DNA from: CAWAWP01 sp963841205
GTDB taxonomy: Bacteria > Chloroflexota > Ktedonobacteria > Ktedonobacterales > JADMIN01
Direction of reading: 5' to 3'
Assembly (NCBI GenBank): GCA_963841205.1
Contig: CAWJCH010000046.1
Location: 62,001 to 126,000 of the forward strand
DNA: 64,000 bases
This document shows positions 18,643 through 27,318 of this stretch, piece by piece (the stretch's first letter is position 1; each line of letters begins with the position of its first letter). Below the pieces are notes generated by a model. The model had not been told where the DNA came from. It did no database searches and saw only the letters and a program-made list of their open reading frames with translations. A program made the position numbers and the translations under genes.

Positions 18643-18896
18643 GTCGAAATCATAGTACTGCAACGACACTGAAATCAACACATACTCGCCCAAACGGCAG
18701 GTTGAAACCAGCAGATGCGCCCGCCTAACTACCGGGGCTAAATCCCCATAGCTTGCGGCGGGCTTTTTCTGTCACCCAGTTGACAGTGTTCCTATGTCAA
18801 TGGCGGCGGACAGGGCGGGCGACACTGGGGTGGAGAGGGGGCGCGCAAAGAGGGGCAGGCACGAAGCCCACCCCTCGGTTCGCGGTCAGGAGTTGC

Positions 18897-19600
18897 TCAA
18901 CCTCCGTAGACGGCGCAGTTGAACGTGGCATTGGTCGGTATGCTGGATTGATCCTGGTTGAAGATCGCCCAGTGCCCACTCGTATAGAAGACGCCGATAT
19001 TGTGGTCGTCATAGACGCTCGTGGACGAGTCCCAGCGCGACGAGCATTCGAGCACGGCGTTGGGATGTCCGTCGGTGGCGGAGTTACCGGAGATGATGGT
19101 GAAGTCGCCGCCACTGTTCGCGCCAGTCGCCACCTGCGTGAAGACGGTGCCGCCAGAGCCAGCAACGTAGACAACATTGAAAGCGGCGTTGACGGGCATG
19201 GGCGCAGAGGCGGAGGTAGACGTCTTCTGATTGAAGACCGTCCAGCTGCTGCCGCTCCACCATGTCCCGATGGGATAGTTGTCGTAGACGTCGTGCTGGT
19301 CGTAGACAGGCGTGACGAGCAATCGCGCCGAGGCGCCGGCGGGGATGAGCGAGTTGGTGATGTAGGTCAGGTTGCCATTAAGCGTCGAAGCGGCGGCGGA
19401 CCACCGGAAGACGCCGCTACCCGCGGAGTAGACCTTCACGTCGTAGGCGGCGCCAGCCGGAATGCCGGTCTGGTCCTGGTGGAAGATGGTCCACTTGCCG
19501 CTGGCATACCAGACGCCGATGGCATGGTTGTCATAGACGTCGTTGGGGGGCCAGCGCGGCGTGACGATGAGGATCGCGTTGGGGTTGTCGATGATGGTCT
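18897..19600 (-). pseudogene. C-terminal part of a repeat lipoprotein (DUF7452-like repeats), split by an IS element
   Basis: This frame encodes about 234 residues with three similar units of about 75-85 residues, each carrying a pattern like 'NPNAILIVTPRWPPNDVYDNH.IGVWY..GKWTIFHQDQ..IP.GAAYDVKVY'. This resembles the DUF7452 domain (name from memory). Its 5' end continues into the right end of an IS200/IS605-type element at 19601. Deleting the element joins this frame exactly to the fragment at 21425-21753 with no shift: ...SVGL-QTIIDNPN.... The original product was an exported lipoprotein. Confidence 0.7.
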
Positions 19601-19718
19601 GAGACTCTCCCGCATTAATGCGGGAGGTTCTGATCCGCTCCCCCTCGGTTGCTTTCGCCTTCGGGATCAGCGCTTCACAGCTAAGGGCTGTCCCAGGCAG
19701 CCCGTCCGCCATCAGAGC

Positions 19719-20823
19719 CTAGGCTACGGCGGCACCGGCGCTCTTACCACGCCGGCCAGTCCTGCGACTGATATTGATTGCCCCCACCGCGTCCCGATGT
19801 CCTGCCCAGCCACACGCCGCGCAGACGTAGCGGCGATCTGTCGCTTTGTTGCGGTGGGAGCATGCCGGACAGGTCTGGCTGGTATAGGCGGGGTCTACCC
19901 ATTCCACGGCGATGCCTGCCCGTTCCGCCTTGTAGGCGATGAACATCGCGAGTTGGTGGAAGGTCCAGCTCGCGATCATGCGGTTGTTTTTGCGGGCCTT
20001 GTGCTGCTTGGCCCCGCCGCTTGTGCATGCGGCGTGCCGGACTGTCCGCGCTCGGATGCCGGCGAGTCGTTCCAGACGAATGATCCCCACGCCCTGCTGT
20101 TGGGCATGGGAGACCATAGCGCGGGAGAGCTTGTGGTTCACGTCGCGCATCCAGCGCCGCTCTTTGCCCTCGCTCTTGCGCACGGCGCGGACCTTCTTGT
20201 GCGTCTGAAGGTCTTTGCGCCTAGCGTAGAACCGGCGGCGCGTGGCCCGCTGAGAGCGCCCGTTGCCGCAGAAGCGAGTGCCCTTATTGATGACGTGCGC
20301 GACGGCGGGCATCTTCACGCCCAGGTCTACCCCCATGATGCCCTGATCGGTAGTGGGCTCCGGCGAGGTGAGGGTGTAGGCGACGTCGGCCACCCACTTG
20401 CCGCGTTTGTGCTGGATGCGAAGCGATGCCCGGCTTGCCACGTGGTTCCACGGCGCTGCAACGGACGGTGATCTGCCCTACCTGCCCGGTCTGGTAGACC
20501 GGGATAACCAGCGTCTCACCCTCGATGCGCCAGTTCTGGTTGTTCCACTGGCAAATGGGCCTGCGCAGCACGGGGATGATGCCCAGTGTAAACGAGCGCT
20601 TCCACACGGAGCGGGCATCGCGGAGCACCTGGTTCTTGACGGCGCTGGGCAGTGCGGCGGTGAAGTCCTTGGTGCTGGCGTCCTCGGGCAGCACGTCGCT
20701 GTCCAGGGCCTGTACCAGCACATTGACGGTGTCGATGTACTCCTGGCCGTGCGCTCGCAGAATAACGACCTGCTCCGGCGTCGGGTAGTGCCGGACGGGT
20801 ACCGTGGTCGTGTAGTCGCTCAC
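19719..20823 (-). pseudogene. tnpB: TnpB pseudogene, one frameshift
   Basis: A different TnpB lineage from the copies at 10.4 and 17-18 kb. The N-terminal frame (GTG at 20823, 'MSDYTTTVPVRHYPTPEQVV') runs to about 20430, then the second frame continues 'RIQHKRGKWVADVAYTL', catalytic Asp in 'GIMGVDLGVKM', Glu in 'IIRLERLAGI', zinc finger 'CPACSHRNKATDRRYVCAACG' (two CxxC) and final Asp in 'GHRDAVGAIN'. All catalytic residues survive, so a single indel separates it from an active protein. Confidence 0.8.
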
Positions 20824-21240
20824 GTGGACCTCACGTCCTGGATTGCCTTTCGATGTAGCGATGGGTATCGCTGGCTGATGTCCTGGCTGACGTTGCCCGC
20901 CGTGCTGAGAAAGAACGGGCGCGTCCAGCGAAAGGGCAACGTGAGGAGATGCGCGAACTCCTCGCGCACGAGGTGCAAGCGACGCCCCTTGCTGCGGCGC
21001 GGGATAGCCGATGGCAGGGCATGCGGGTTGGCACGGATGAACAGGTGTACGTGGTCCGGTTGGATCGCCAACCGAAAGATCTCCATCTGTTCTCCCCTAC
21101 TACCTCCCCACTGATCGGCTCCAGTCGGTTGCGCACCGGCCCGACCAGCGCCGTCCGGCGCCGCGTGGGATACCAGATACTGTGGTACACCACCAGGTGG
21201 ACGTTGTGTCCCTCATACGCCGTTGCAACATACCGTTGTA
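20820..21240 (-). pseudogene. tnpA: IS200-type TnpA pseudogene, two frameshifts
   Basis: Three frames together give a Y1 transposase. 'NVHLVVYHSIWYPTRRRTALVGPVRNRLEP' (about 21120-21215) is followed by a shift near 21090 to 'IFRLAIQPDHVHLFIRANPHALP' (HUH motif), then a shift near 20865 to 'DTHRYIERQ', which keeps the nucleophilic Tyr. It overlaps the tnpB start by 4 nt. Non-functional as read. Confidence 0.75.
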
Positions 21241-21376
21241 GTTTGCCGCACCACCAAGCCGCGTGCTCGCCGCTCCCGCAGCGAGCGTTCTACAACGGTA
21301 TGCTGCGACACGGTATCATGCGTATCGTCCATGTAGATAGTTTGCTATTCTTCAAAAGTGTGCGCAAGTCGGAAAG

Positions 21377-21416
21377 GTCATGCATCCCCCAGCTAAAGAC
21401 CGGGGGGATGCATGAC
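21377..21416. repeat. 14-bp perfect hairpin at the left end of the inserted IS
   Basis: GTCATGCATCCCCC (21377-21390) and its exact complement (21403-21416) flank a 12-nt loop. This lies 8 bp inside the inferred left boundary of the element and fits the subterminal hairpin that TnpA binds in IS200/IS605 elements. The GCATCCCC core recurs in the miniature elements elsewhere in the window. Confidence 0.7.
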
Positions 21417-21424
21417 CCATCTTG

Positions 21425-21753
21425 GTAATCCGACGCTGTTGCTCGCGGATGCCGTCCATACAAAATAGCTCGGCGCGGGCGGCGGGCCAAGGACGGAGGT
21501 GTGCGTGGGCGTGGCGGTTGGGCCGCCGGAGCCGGGCGTGGCCGTCGGCTGGAGGCCGGAGCCGCTGGTACTGGTCGCGGTGGGCTGGCCCGGCGCGGTG
21601 GTGGCGGTCGCGGTGGGTTGGCCATTGCCACTGACGGTGACGGTGGCGGTGCTGTCGCAGGCACTGACCAAGACGACGAGCGCGAGAAGGAGGATAGCGG
21701 GTGCTAGGCGCGCGGACGCGTGGAATCGACCGCGCAAGGGCTGAGGAACGCAT
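21425..21753 (-). pseudogene. N-terminal part of the split DUF7452-like lipoprotein
   Basis: The fragment has a lipoprotein signal 'APAILLLALVVLVSAC' followed by a Thr/Gly/Pro-rich linker with 'PTAT' repeats and 'APSYFVWTASASNSVGL', where the IS interrupts it. The ATG at 21753 has an excellent ribosome-binding site (AAAGGGAG) but opens a different frame (MRSSALARS); a second indel near 21730 is needed to enter the signal-peptide frame. A TTG at 21737 is the only in-frame alternative. The gene is therefore broken in at least one, probably two, places. Confidence 0.65.
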
Positions 21754-21952
21754 GATTGCTCCCTTTCGTGTGGTGGCAGGGCCACACCGTGTCGAAGTCC
21801 AGACACGTACTGGCTCCTGCTGAGATGAAGACACAAGGGAGTGGAATATCACGAGTTCGCCGTGACGGGCTGCAACGCGCACGGAGTCTCGTCGCCCGGG
21901 ATAGCGATCGGCCCTAGTCGTTGCTGAGGCAGGGGAAGATGCGCACGTGGTG

Positions 21953-23161
21953 CTAGCGGGCGCGGGCGTAGGTCATCGGGCCAACGAGCTGTGCGAGTCC
22001 CTTCAGTTCCATCATCACCAGCGCGCCGGAGACGGCGGCGACGGGCAGGCCCGAGGCGCGGCAGAGATCGTCGATGTGGCGCGGCTCGCCGAGGGGATCG
22101 AGCAGGGCGAGCAGGCGCGCCTCATCGTCATTCGCGGGCATCTCCTCGCGCAGTTCCATCTGCTGGGGGACAAGGTGCAGGTTGAGCTCGCCGAGCACGT
22201 CGTTGACCTCCTGGATCAGCTTGGCGCCATCCTGGATCAGCCGGTTGGCGCCGGCGCTGCTGCGGCTGGTGATGTTGCCGGGCACGGCGAAGACGTCGCG
22301 CCCATGCTCACCGGCGAAGCGCGCGGTGACGAGCACGCCGAGCGAGAGCCCGCTGATCAGCCGGTTGCGCGCGGGGAAGTTGCCGGGATCAGGCTGCGTG
22401 CCGGGGGCGAACTCCGTGACGACGGCGCCCTGCTCGATGATCCGCGCGGCCAGCTTAGCGTTCTCCGGCGGGTAGACCAGGTCGGGTCCGCACCCCAGGA
22501 CGGCGATCGTGCGGCCCCCAGCCTCCAGCGCCGCGAGGTGGGCGTGCGTGTCGATGCCGCGCGCCAGCCCGCTGACGATGATGACGCGCTGCCGCGCCAG
22601 CTCGCCCGCCAATCGCTCGGTAACTTGCTTGCCGTACGTGGTGGCCCGCCGCGTGCCGACGATCGCCACGGCCCAGTCGTCCTCCGCCGTGAGGACGCCG
22701 CGCACGTAGAGGATGGGCGGCGGCAGCGGTATCTCGCGTAGCGGCCGTGGATACTGCGGATCGGTGATGCGCACGGCGCCGACGCGCAGCGCGCCGCGCC
22801 GCTCGACCTCCGCCTCGGGCACGATGCGCCGCCGCTGCTGCTCAAAGGCAGCCGCAGCACGAGCGTCCACTCCGGCGCGATGCCACTCGGTGGGGCTGGC
22901 GCTCCAGGCGGCCTCCGCGGTGCCGAAGGCGTCCAGCAGCAGCTTGAAGCGCGCGGGGCCGATGCCCTTAACGCGGCTGACGGCCAGCCAATAGGGCAGG
23001 AGCGGGTCGTAGAGCGGCTCCGGCAGGCTCAACGGCGACGTATAGGCGACGGCGCGCGGCGCGGTCCAGCCGCTGGGCGGCGGCTCGGCGATGCCCGGAT
23101 TTTCTGCGGACGCGGACGCTGCCTCGTGCGGGCCATCGTCGCTGAGTTGCGGTCGCGGCAT
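21953..23161 (-). CDS. dprA: DprA, DNA-processing protein (in-frame deletion in the Rossmann core)
   Basis: A 402-residue DprA starting MPRPQLSDDGPHEAA at 23161; the open frame further upstream is not conserved. An N-terminal SAM-like helical domain ('VSRVKGIGPARFKLLLDAFG') precedes the Rossmann-fold DNA-binding domain: 'VAIVGTRRATTYGKQV', 'IIVSGLARGIDTHAHLAAL', 'TIAVLGCGPDLVYPPENAKL', 'FPARNRLISGLSLGVLV'. A C-terminal winged helix follows ('EPRHIDDLCRASGLPVAAVSGAL'). DprA loads RecA on incoming DNA during transformation. Family members normally have about 11 residues (an E-x-x-x-x-S-G-A-L-I type segment) between 'GVLV' and 'TARFAGEHGRDVFAVPG'; here they are missing in frame. Confidence 0.9.
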   Translation of the reverse strand: MPRPQLSDDGPHEAASASAENPGIAEPPPSGWTAPRAVAYTSPLSLPEPLYDPLLPYWLAVSRVKGIGPARFKLLLDAFGTAEAAWSASPTEWHRAGVDARAAAAFEQQRRRIVPEAEVERRGALRVGAVRITDPQYPRPLREIPLPPPILYVRGVLTAEDDWAVAIVGTRRATTYGKQVTERLAGELARQRVIIVSGLARGIDTHAHLAALEAGGRTIAVLGCGPDLVYPPENAKLAARIIEQGAVVTEFAPGTQPDPGNFPARNRLISGLSLGVLVTARFAGEHGRDVFAVPGNITSRSSAGANRLIQDGAKLIQEVNDVLGELNLHLVPQQMELREEMPANDDEARLLALLDPLGEPRHIDDLCRASGLPVAAVSGALVMMELKGLAQLVGPMTYARAR

Positions 23162-23463
23162 GCGGCGGACACTTTCTCTGGTGCGCGGGCGGCCCGGCAG
23201 GCTCGGCCACGCTCGGCCTGGCGACGCGACCCAAGGCCCACGCAGGCCGGTCCGCTCATGATACCAGAGCCTGGGCCGCCGGCGCGCTACGTCGTGGGCG
23301 CGGGCGGTGAGCCGCAAGTGGCGGGGGACGAGTGAGGGCGCCGTCTGGCACGGGTATCTGGCACGGATATTGTGAGTGTGCGGCACACGCCATGCAGGTA
23401 TGCCAGAGATCAAAGTCGTTTGTGCAGTCGCGCGGACTCGCGCAGGGATGAGGGAGGACAACG

Positions 23464-24921
23464 ATGGCGTCGGCGACCTCGAATGCACCCGACTATTCGC
23501 GCGAGCCTTCCTCGCGCCGCGCGAACGACTCCAGGCAGACGGCGAAGCGCGGCGCGCAGGAAGTCAAGAAGGGGGCGAGCACGCTGGGCCGCTTCTGGAC
23601 GAAGCTCAACAACGACTGGGTTTTCAACTTCTCCGGCACGCTCGCCTATGGCTTCTTGACCTCGATCTTCTCGATCGTGCTGGTGATCATTGCCATCGGC
23701 GGCTTGATCCTCGGCACGATCTCCATCAGTAGCCGCGCGGAGCTCGAAAACGGCATCGCCAACGCGCTACCCGGCGGCGCGGGCGGCTACGGCGGCCAGA
23801 TCGTCCGCGCGGCGACGCATAGCCTCAATTCCAGCGCGCCACTCATACTGGCCTTCGGTATTGTGGTGGCGCTGATCGGCGGCTCGGGACTTTTCGTGAC
23901 GATGGAAAACGCGTTTGGTGTCGTCTTCCGCCTGCGCGGGCGCAAGCCCATCCGTCAGCGCATCATGGCGATCGGCATGCTGTTGATTTTCGTCGTGCTG
24001 GCGCCGATCATCCTGGTCGCCTCATCCGTGCCGCCGATTGTGCTGAGTGCGCTAGACCTCGGCTCGAGAGATCCATTCGCGGCTTTCCTCATCCAGGTCA
24101 GCGGACTGGCGGTGGCATTCCTCGCCGCCGCGGTTTTCTTCGCCGCGATCTACATCGTCGTGCCGAACAAGCCCGTGATATTGCGCGAGGTATGGAAGGG
24201 CACGCTCGCGGCGGCGGTGCTGCTCGTGCTCTATCAGACCCTCTTCCCCATCTACGAGAGCTACTTCATCAAGCCAGGGAGCTACGGCTCGATCGTCGGC
24301 TTCGCGGTAGTGATCGTCATCTTCTTCTACTACCTAGCGTTCATCCTGCTCGCCGGCGCGGAGGTGAACTCCTGGGCGGCGGGGCAGCGCGAGACGGCGG
24401 CTCCCATCGACGCGATCCTTCATGAGCTGCAGGCGCACAACACCACGCGCGGCGCGGCGGGTCCGACGGCGGGCCAGCCCCAGGAGGATCTGCACGATGC
24501 TAAGGGAGCCGCGGCGATGGACGACACACGCGACGCGATCCATCACGAACGCCACGATCACAGCGCAGACGCGCAGCCGCCGAAGTATGCGGAGTCCGGC
24601 GTGACGGGATCGGGCTATCTCTTGACTGACAAGGACACCGAGGCCGACGACAACACGCGAGACGACGCGGACGCGGGTGAGATCGCCGGCGTACAGTTCG
24701 GCAATCTGCTCGGCAAGCACCCCGACCGGAGCGAGCCGCAACCGGTGACCTATCCCCAGACACCGCGCGTGCGGCGCCCTTCGATCGAGACACCGATGAG
24801 CCCACGGGAGAAGACGACAGTGGCGGCGCTCGCGGCCTCCGCGGCGCTCGTGCTGGCCGGCGTTGCGCGCTTCACCGTCGCCCTGCTCAAAGGCGACAAC
24901 CCCACCCGCGCCACGAGCTAA
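23464..24921 (+). CDS. YihY/BrkB-family membrane protein with a long acidic C-terminal extension
   Basis: A 485-residue protein. The first 50 residues are polar, then about six membrane helices (residues 60-85, 125-150, 165-190, 205-230, 240-262, 275-300) carry YihY signatures: 'FSGTLAYGFLTSIFS', 'FVTMENAFGVVFRLRGRKPIRQR', 'YIVVPNKPVILREVWKGTLAAAVL', 'GSIVGFAVVIVIFFYYLAFILLAGAEVNS'. A polar, charged tail of about 140 residues leads to a last hydrophobic helix near 455-475. The ATG follows GGGAGGA. Despite the historical 'ribonuclease BN' label this family is an inner-membrane protein of unknown transport role. Confidence 0.88.
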   Translation: MASATSNAPDYSREPSSRRANDSRQTAKRGAQEVKKGASTLGRFWTKLNNDWVFNFSGTLAYGFLTSIFSIVLVIIAIGGLILGTISISSRAELENGIANALPGGAGGYGGQIVRAATHSLNSSAPLILAFGIVVALIGGSGLFVTMENAFGVVFRLRGRKPIRQRIMAIGMLLIFVVLAPIILVASSVPPIVLSALDLGSRDPFAAFLIQVSGLAVAFLAAAVFFAAIYIVVPNKPVILREVWKGTLAAAVLLVLYQTLFPIYESYFIKPGSYGSIVGFAVVIVIFFYYLAFILLAGAEVNSWAAGQRETAAPIDAILHELQAHNTTRGAAGPTAGQPQEDLHDAKGAAAMDDTRDAIHHERHDHSADAQPPKYAESGVTGSGYLLTDKDTEADDNTRDDADAGEIAGVQFGNLLGKHPDRSEPQPVTYPQTPRVRRPSIETPMSPREKTTVAALAASAALVLAGVARFTVALLKGDNPTRATS

Positions 24922-25070
24922 CGCTCACCAACGCCACCCGACGCCGCGCCCATCACCCACCGCGATCCCGTCGCCCCACAGCCCCCCTCTCCGTGGGGAA
25001 GGCGGGGTCCGCCGCGCGGGGGGGCGTGCAGGGGTGAGGTTCACCAAACCCGCAACACAGCTCCCGTCCA

Positions 25071-25514
25071 TTAAATCCCCGTGAAGGTCGGCTTCACATA
25101 CGCCGGACGCGGCCCCACGTACTCCGGCTGCGCCTGCTCCGCGGTGACCGTCGTCTTGATGTTGCCGCGGACGTTGAACTCGGCGACGACGCGCATCCAG
25201 CGCGGGGAGAGCGCTGCGATTAGGTCGTCGAGGATGTCGTTCGCCGCGCCCTCGTGGCTGATGCCCTTGTCGCGAAAGCCATTGATGTAGAGCTTGAGGC
25301 TCTTCAGCTCCACGATCGACGCGTCGGGCACGTAGTCCACCACGATCGTCGCGAAGTCCGGATAGCCCGACCGCGGGCAGAGGCACGTGAACTCCGGGAT
25401 CTCGAAGTGGATCACATAATCCCGCTCAGGGCGCGGATTCGGCCACGGCTCCAACTGGTTCTCCTCGATGGCCTGCTGGCCGTAGGGCTTCGCCGTGGAT
25501 TTCGTGTTCGCCAT
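25071..25514 (-). CDS. queF: QueF, NADPH-dependent 7-cyano-7-deazaguanine reductase
   Basis: A 147-residue short-type QueF starting MANTKSTAKPYGQQ at 25514. The catalytic Cys46 lies in 'EFTCLCPRSGYPDFATI', with Asp53 in YPD. The family motif 'VELKSLKLYINGFRDKGISHEGAANDIL' provides the NADPH- and substrate-binding Glu and His. QueF reduces preQ0 to preQ1 on the queuosine pathway, acting in the cytoplasm on free preQ0. No other queuosine gene is adjacent. Confidence 0.95.
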   Translation of the reverse strand: MANTKSTAKPYGQQAIEENQLEPWPNPRPERDYVIHFEIPEFTCLCPRSGYPDFATIVVDYVPDASIVELKSLKLYINGFRDKGISHEGAANDILDDLIAALSPRWMRVVAEFNVRGNIKTTVTAEQAQPEYVGPRPAYVKPTFTGI

Positions 25515-25615
25515 GCTTGTTCTATCTCCCCTCGCGCGCCGCCGGCGCGGACATGCGTACACTACTCCTGAGTAGCGCATTGTACCGCATGCGGGAGTAC
25601 GGCCTGGAGCAGCCC

Positions 25616-26135
25616 ATGGCTGAGTTGACTAGGATTCGCGTCTCGCGGTGGGTGCTGGGCGTCGATCTCGCCGCCACGCGGCAAGCATTCGCCGAGCTGG
25701 TCGCCAGCGGCGTGCCCCAGACCTGCTGCAACTGTGGCAACTGCCGCAACTTCGCCGCGTCGTTCCCCGCGCCGTTTCCGACCGAAGCGCTGGTGCTCTT
25801 CGAGCAGCTCGGCATCGGGGCTCGCTATCCGTCGGAGGTGGTCTACTATCGCCGTAGCGAGAATCAGCCAGAGGAGCATTATTACGGCGGATGGTTTCAC
25901 TTCGTGGGTGAAATCCTCGAAGGACAAGCAAAGCCTGAAAAGGGCTTCATTCGACTGGACGAACATGGCAATTGGGTTAGGGCATTCGAGCCGCTCTGGC
26001 GAACACTTCAAGATGTTCTTCACCACGAGCCCCTTGCCATTGTGGAAAGTTTTCAACGGGCGCCCTGTCGTCGCCCTCGAATTCGAGACGACCGTTGTGC
26101 CGTGGGTACTCGACGAGCCCGAACCGGACTACTAA
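25616..26135 (+). pseudogene. Conserved hypothetical with CNCxNCRNF motif, frameshifted
   Basis: The first frame starts MAELTRIRVSRWVLGVDL and reads 'VPQTCCNCGNCRNFAASFPAPFPTEALVLFEQLGIG' and 'YGGWFHFVGEILEGQ'. Near 25995 it loses coherence, and the next frame continues 'GEHFKMFFTTSPLPLWKVFNGRPVVALEFETTVVPW...' to a stop at 26135. The Cys-rich CCNCGNCRNF motif is found in uncharacterised proteins of Firmicutes and Chloroflexota and may bind a metal. One indel joins the two frames. It lies between queF (divergent) and ispD. Confidence 0.65.
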
Positions 26136-26162
26136 TGCACTAAAAGGCTTTTGGGGGAGGGG

Positions 26163-26903
26163 ATGACGAAGTCCTTGACCGTCGCGGTTGTGCTCTGCGC
26201 GGGGCAGGGCAAGCGCATGGGCGCGCCGACAAACAAAGTCTTCGTGCCGCTGGCAGGCAAGCCGCTGCTCGCGCACACGCTGGCCGCCTTCGAGTCCGCC
26301 GCTGAGGTGGATGAGGCGTTGCTCGTTGCGCACCCCGACGAACTGGCGGATTGCCGCGCCGCCGCCGCCGCCTGCGGGGCGCGCAAGGTCGCGGACGTGA
26401 TCTCCGGCGGGACGACGCGCCACCAATCCGAGGATGCCGCCCTCGCCTGGCTGCGAGAGCGCATCGCCTCCGGCGCCGTGGGCGTCGTGCTGATCCACGA
26501 CGGTGCGCGCCCCTTCGTCACGCCAGCGGAGATCGACGGCGTGGTATGTGCGTCGCGCGAACATGGCGGCGCGCTGCTGGCGACCCCCCTTGAGTCGAGT
26601 GAGATCGTCGCCGTGGTGGACGCGGATCGCGACGTGACCGAGATCGCCGCAACGGAGGAACTGTGGCGGGCGCAGACGCCGCAGGGCTTCGCCGCCGCCG
26701 AGCTGCTGCGCGCCTACGATCTCGCCCGCGCGGACGGCTTCGACGGCACCGACACCGCCGCTTCATATGAGCGGCTGGGCCACCACGTCCACGTCGTGCG
26801 GGGTAGTGCGGACAATTTCAAGGTCACAACGCCCGACGATCTGCCCCGCGCCGAGGCGCTGCTGGCGTGTCGAGCGGGTAGCCTGAGCGGGCACGTTAAA
26901 TGA
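26163..26903 (+). CDS. ispD: IspD, 2-C-methyl-D-erythritol 4-phosphate cytidylyltransferase
   Basis: A 246-residue IspD of the MEP isoprenoid pathway, transferring CMP from CTP to MEP. Signatures are the nucleotide-binding 'VVLCAGQGKRMGAPTNKVFVPLAGKPLLAHTL', 'GGTTRHQSEDAAL', 'VLIHDGARPFVTPAEID', 'RAQTPQGFAAAELLRAYDLARADGFDGTDTAASYERLG' and 'NFKVTTPDDLPRAE'. I chose the ATG at 26163; a TTG at 26151 would leave better spacing to upstream purines and is possible. No ispF follows, though the two often pair. Confidence 0.93.
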   Translation: MTKSLTVAVVLCAGQGKRMGAPTNKVFVPLAGKPLLAHTLAAFESAAEVDEALLVAHPDELADCRAAAAACGARKVADVISGGTTRHQSEDAALAWLRERIASGAVGVVLIHDGARPFVTPAEIDGVVCASREHGGALLATPLESSEIVAVVDADRDVTEIAATEELWRAQTPQGFAAAELLRAYDLARADGFDGTDTAASYERLGHHVHVVRGSADNFKVTTPDDLPRAEALLACRAGSLSGHVK

Positions 26904-27007
26904 CCGTTATTCCTCGCCCGCGGGTGGAATAGAATAACGCCGCTACGCAAGCTGCGAATGCTTGTGGCATGGGCGCTTATGGCTGAGAAGCGGCGTAGCC
27001 CGCCTCC

Positions 27008-27036
27008 TTGACATTTCCGCTTGTGGAACGTATACA
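27008..27036 (+). promoter_or_regulatory. Strong sigma-70-type promoter of the speD gene
   Basis: A perfect -35 TTGACA (27008-27013), a 17-bp spacer and TATACA as -10 (27031-27036). It would place the transcript start near 27043, leaving a leader of about 275 nt before the speD start. Confidence 0.7.
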
Positions 27037-27318
27037 ATCTTGGGGTCGTGTCGGCAACGTGCCGGCGCAGCGCCGTCCACACGTCGAGTCGCCTCCTCGG
27101 GCCGCCGTTGGGCAGCTCGCGGTAGCCGCGGATAGCGCGGCGTTCCGTTTGGGTAGGGAACTGGACGAAGAGAAAGGGCCGTATGAGTACCGATGGGAGT
27201 GCCATCGCCATCCGCGTGACCCGCGGGACGCTGGCCGGCACCTATTTGAGCTGGTACATCGGCTGTTTCCAGAGCGGGAGACAGCTAGCGGCGCCACGCC
27301 GCACTAAAGGAGACTCTA
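27037..27318 (+). other. Long untranslated leader of speD with a possible leader ORF
   Basis: Between the promoter and the TTG start of speD there are about 280 nt. An ATG at 27183 opens a 74-codon frame (MSTDGSAIAIRVTRG...) that runs through the speD ribosome-binding site and overlaps the speD coding region. A leader peptide or structured RNA controlling polyamine synthesis would fit, but no known riboswitch consensus was recognised. Confidence 0.35.

Larger units (their letters stand above)
17009..18745 (-). mobile_element. IS200/IS605-family element with TnpA and decayed TnpB
   Basis: The right end at 17009-17040 (CTGACAC then stem CGGGC-TAAA-GCCCG) matches that of the solitary TnpB element at 10447-11678. 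The left end is probably the GGGG-CTAAAT-CCCC stem near 18715-18740, just before the tnpA gene. The gene order tnpA then tnpB on one strand is typical of the family. Neither gene appears functional: TnpA lacks its catalytic Tyr and TnpB has several frameshifts. Confidence 0.7.
19601..21424 (-). mobile_element. IS200/IS605-type element (tnpA and tnpB both decayed) inserted after TTAC
   Basis: The boundaries are inferred from the interrupted host gene. On the minus strand the host reads ...GGATTAC, then the element starts CAAGATGG at 21424 and ends ...GAGTCTC at 19601, and the host resumes AGACCATC. Insertion 3' of TTAC without target duplication is how IS608-like elements work. The left end has the hairpin at 21377-21416 and the right end the hairpin CTCCCGCAT-TA-ATGCGGGAG at 19607-19626. 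Confidence 0.65.
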
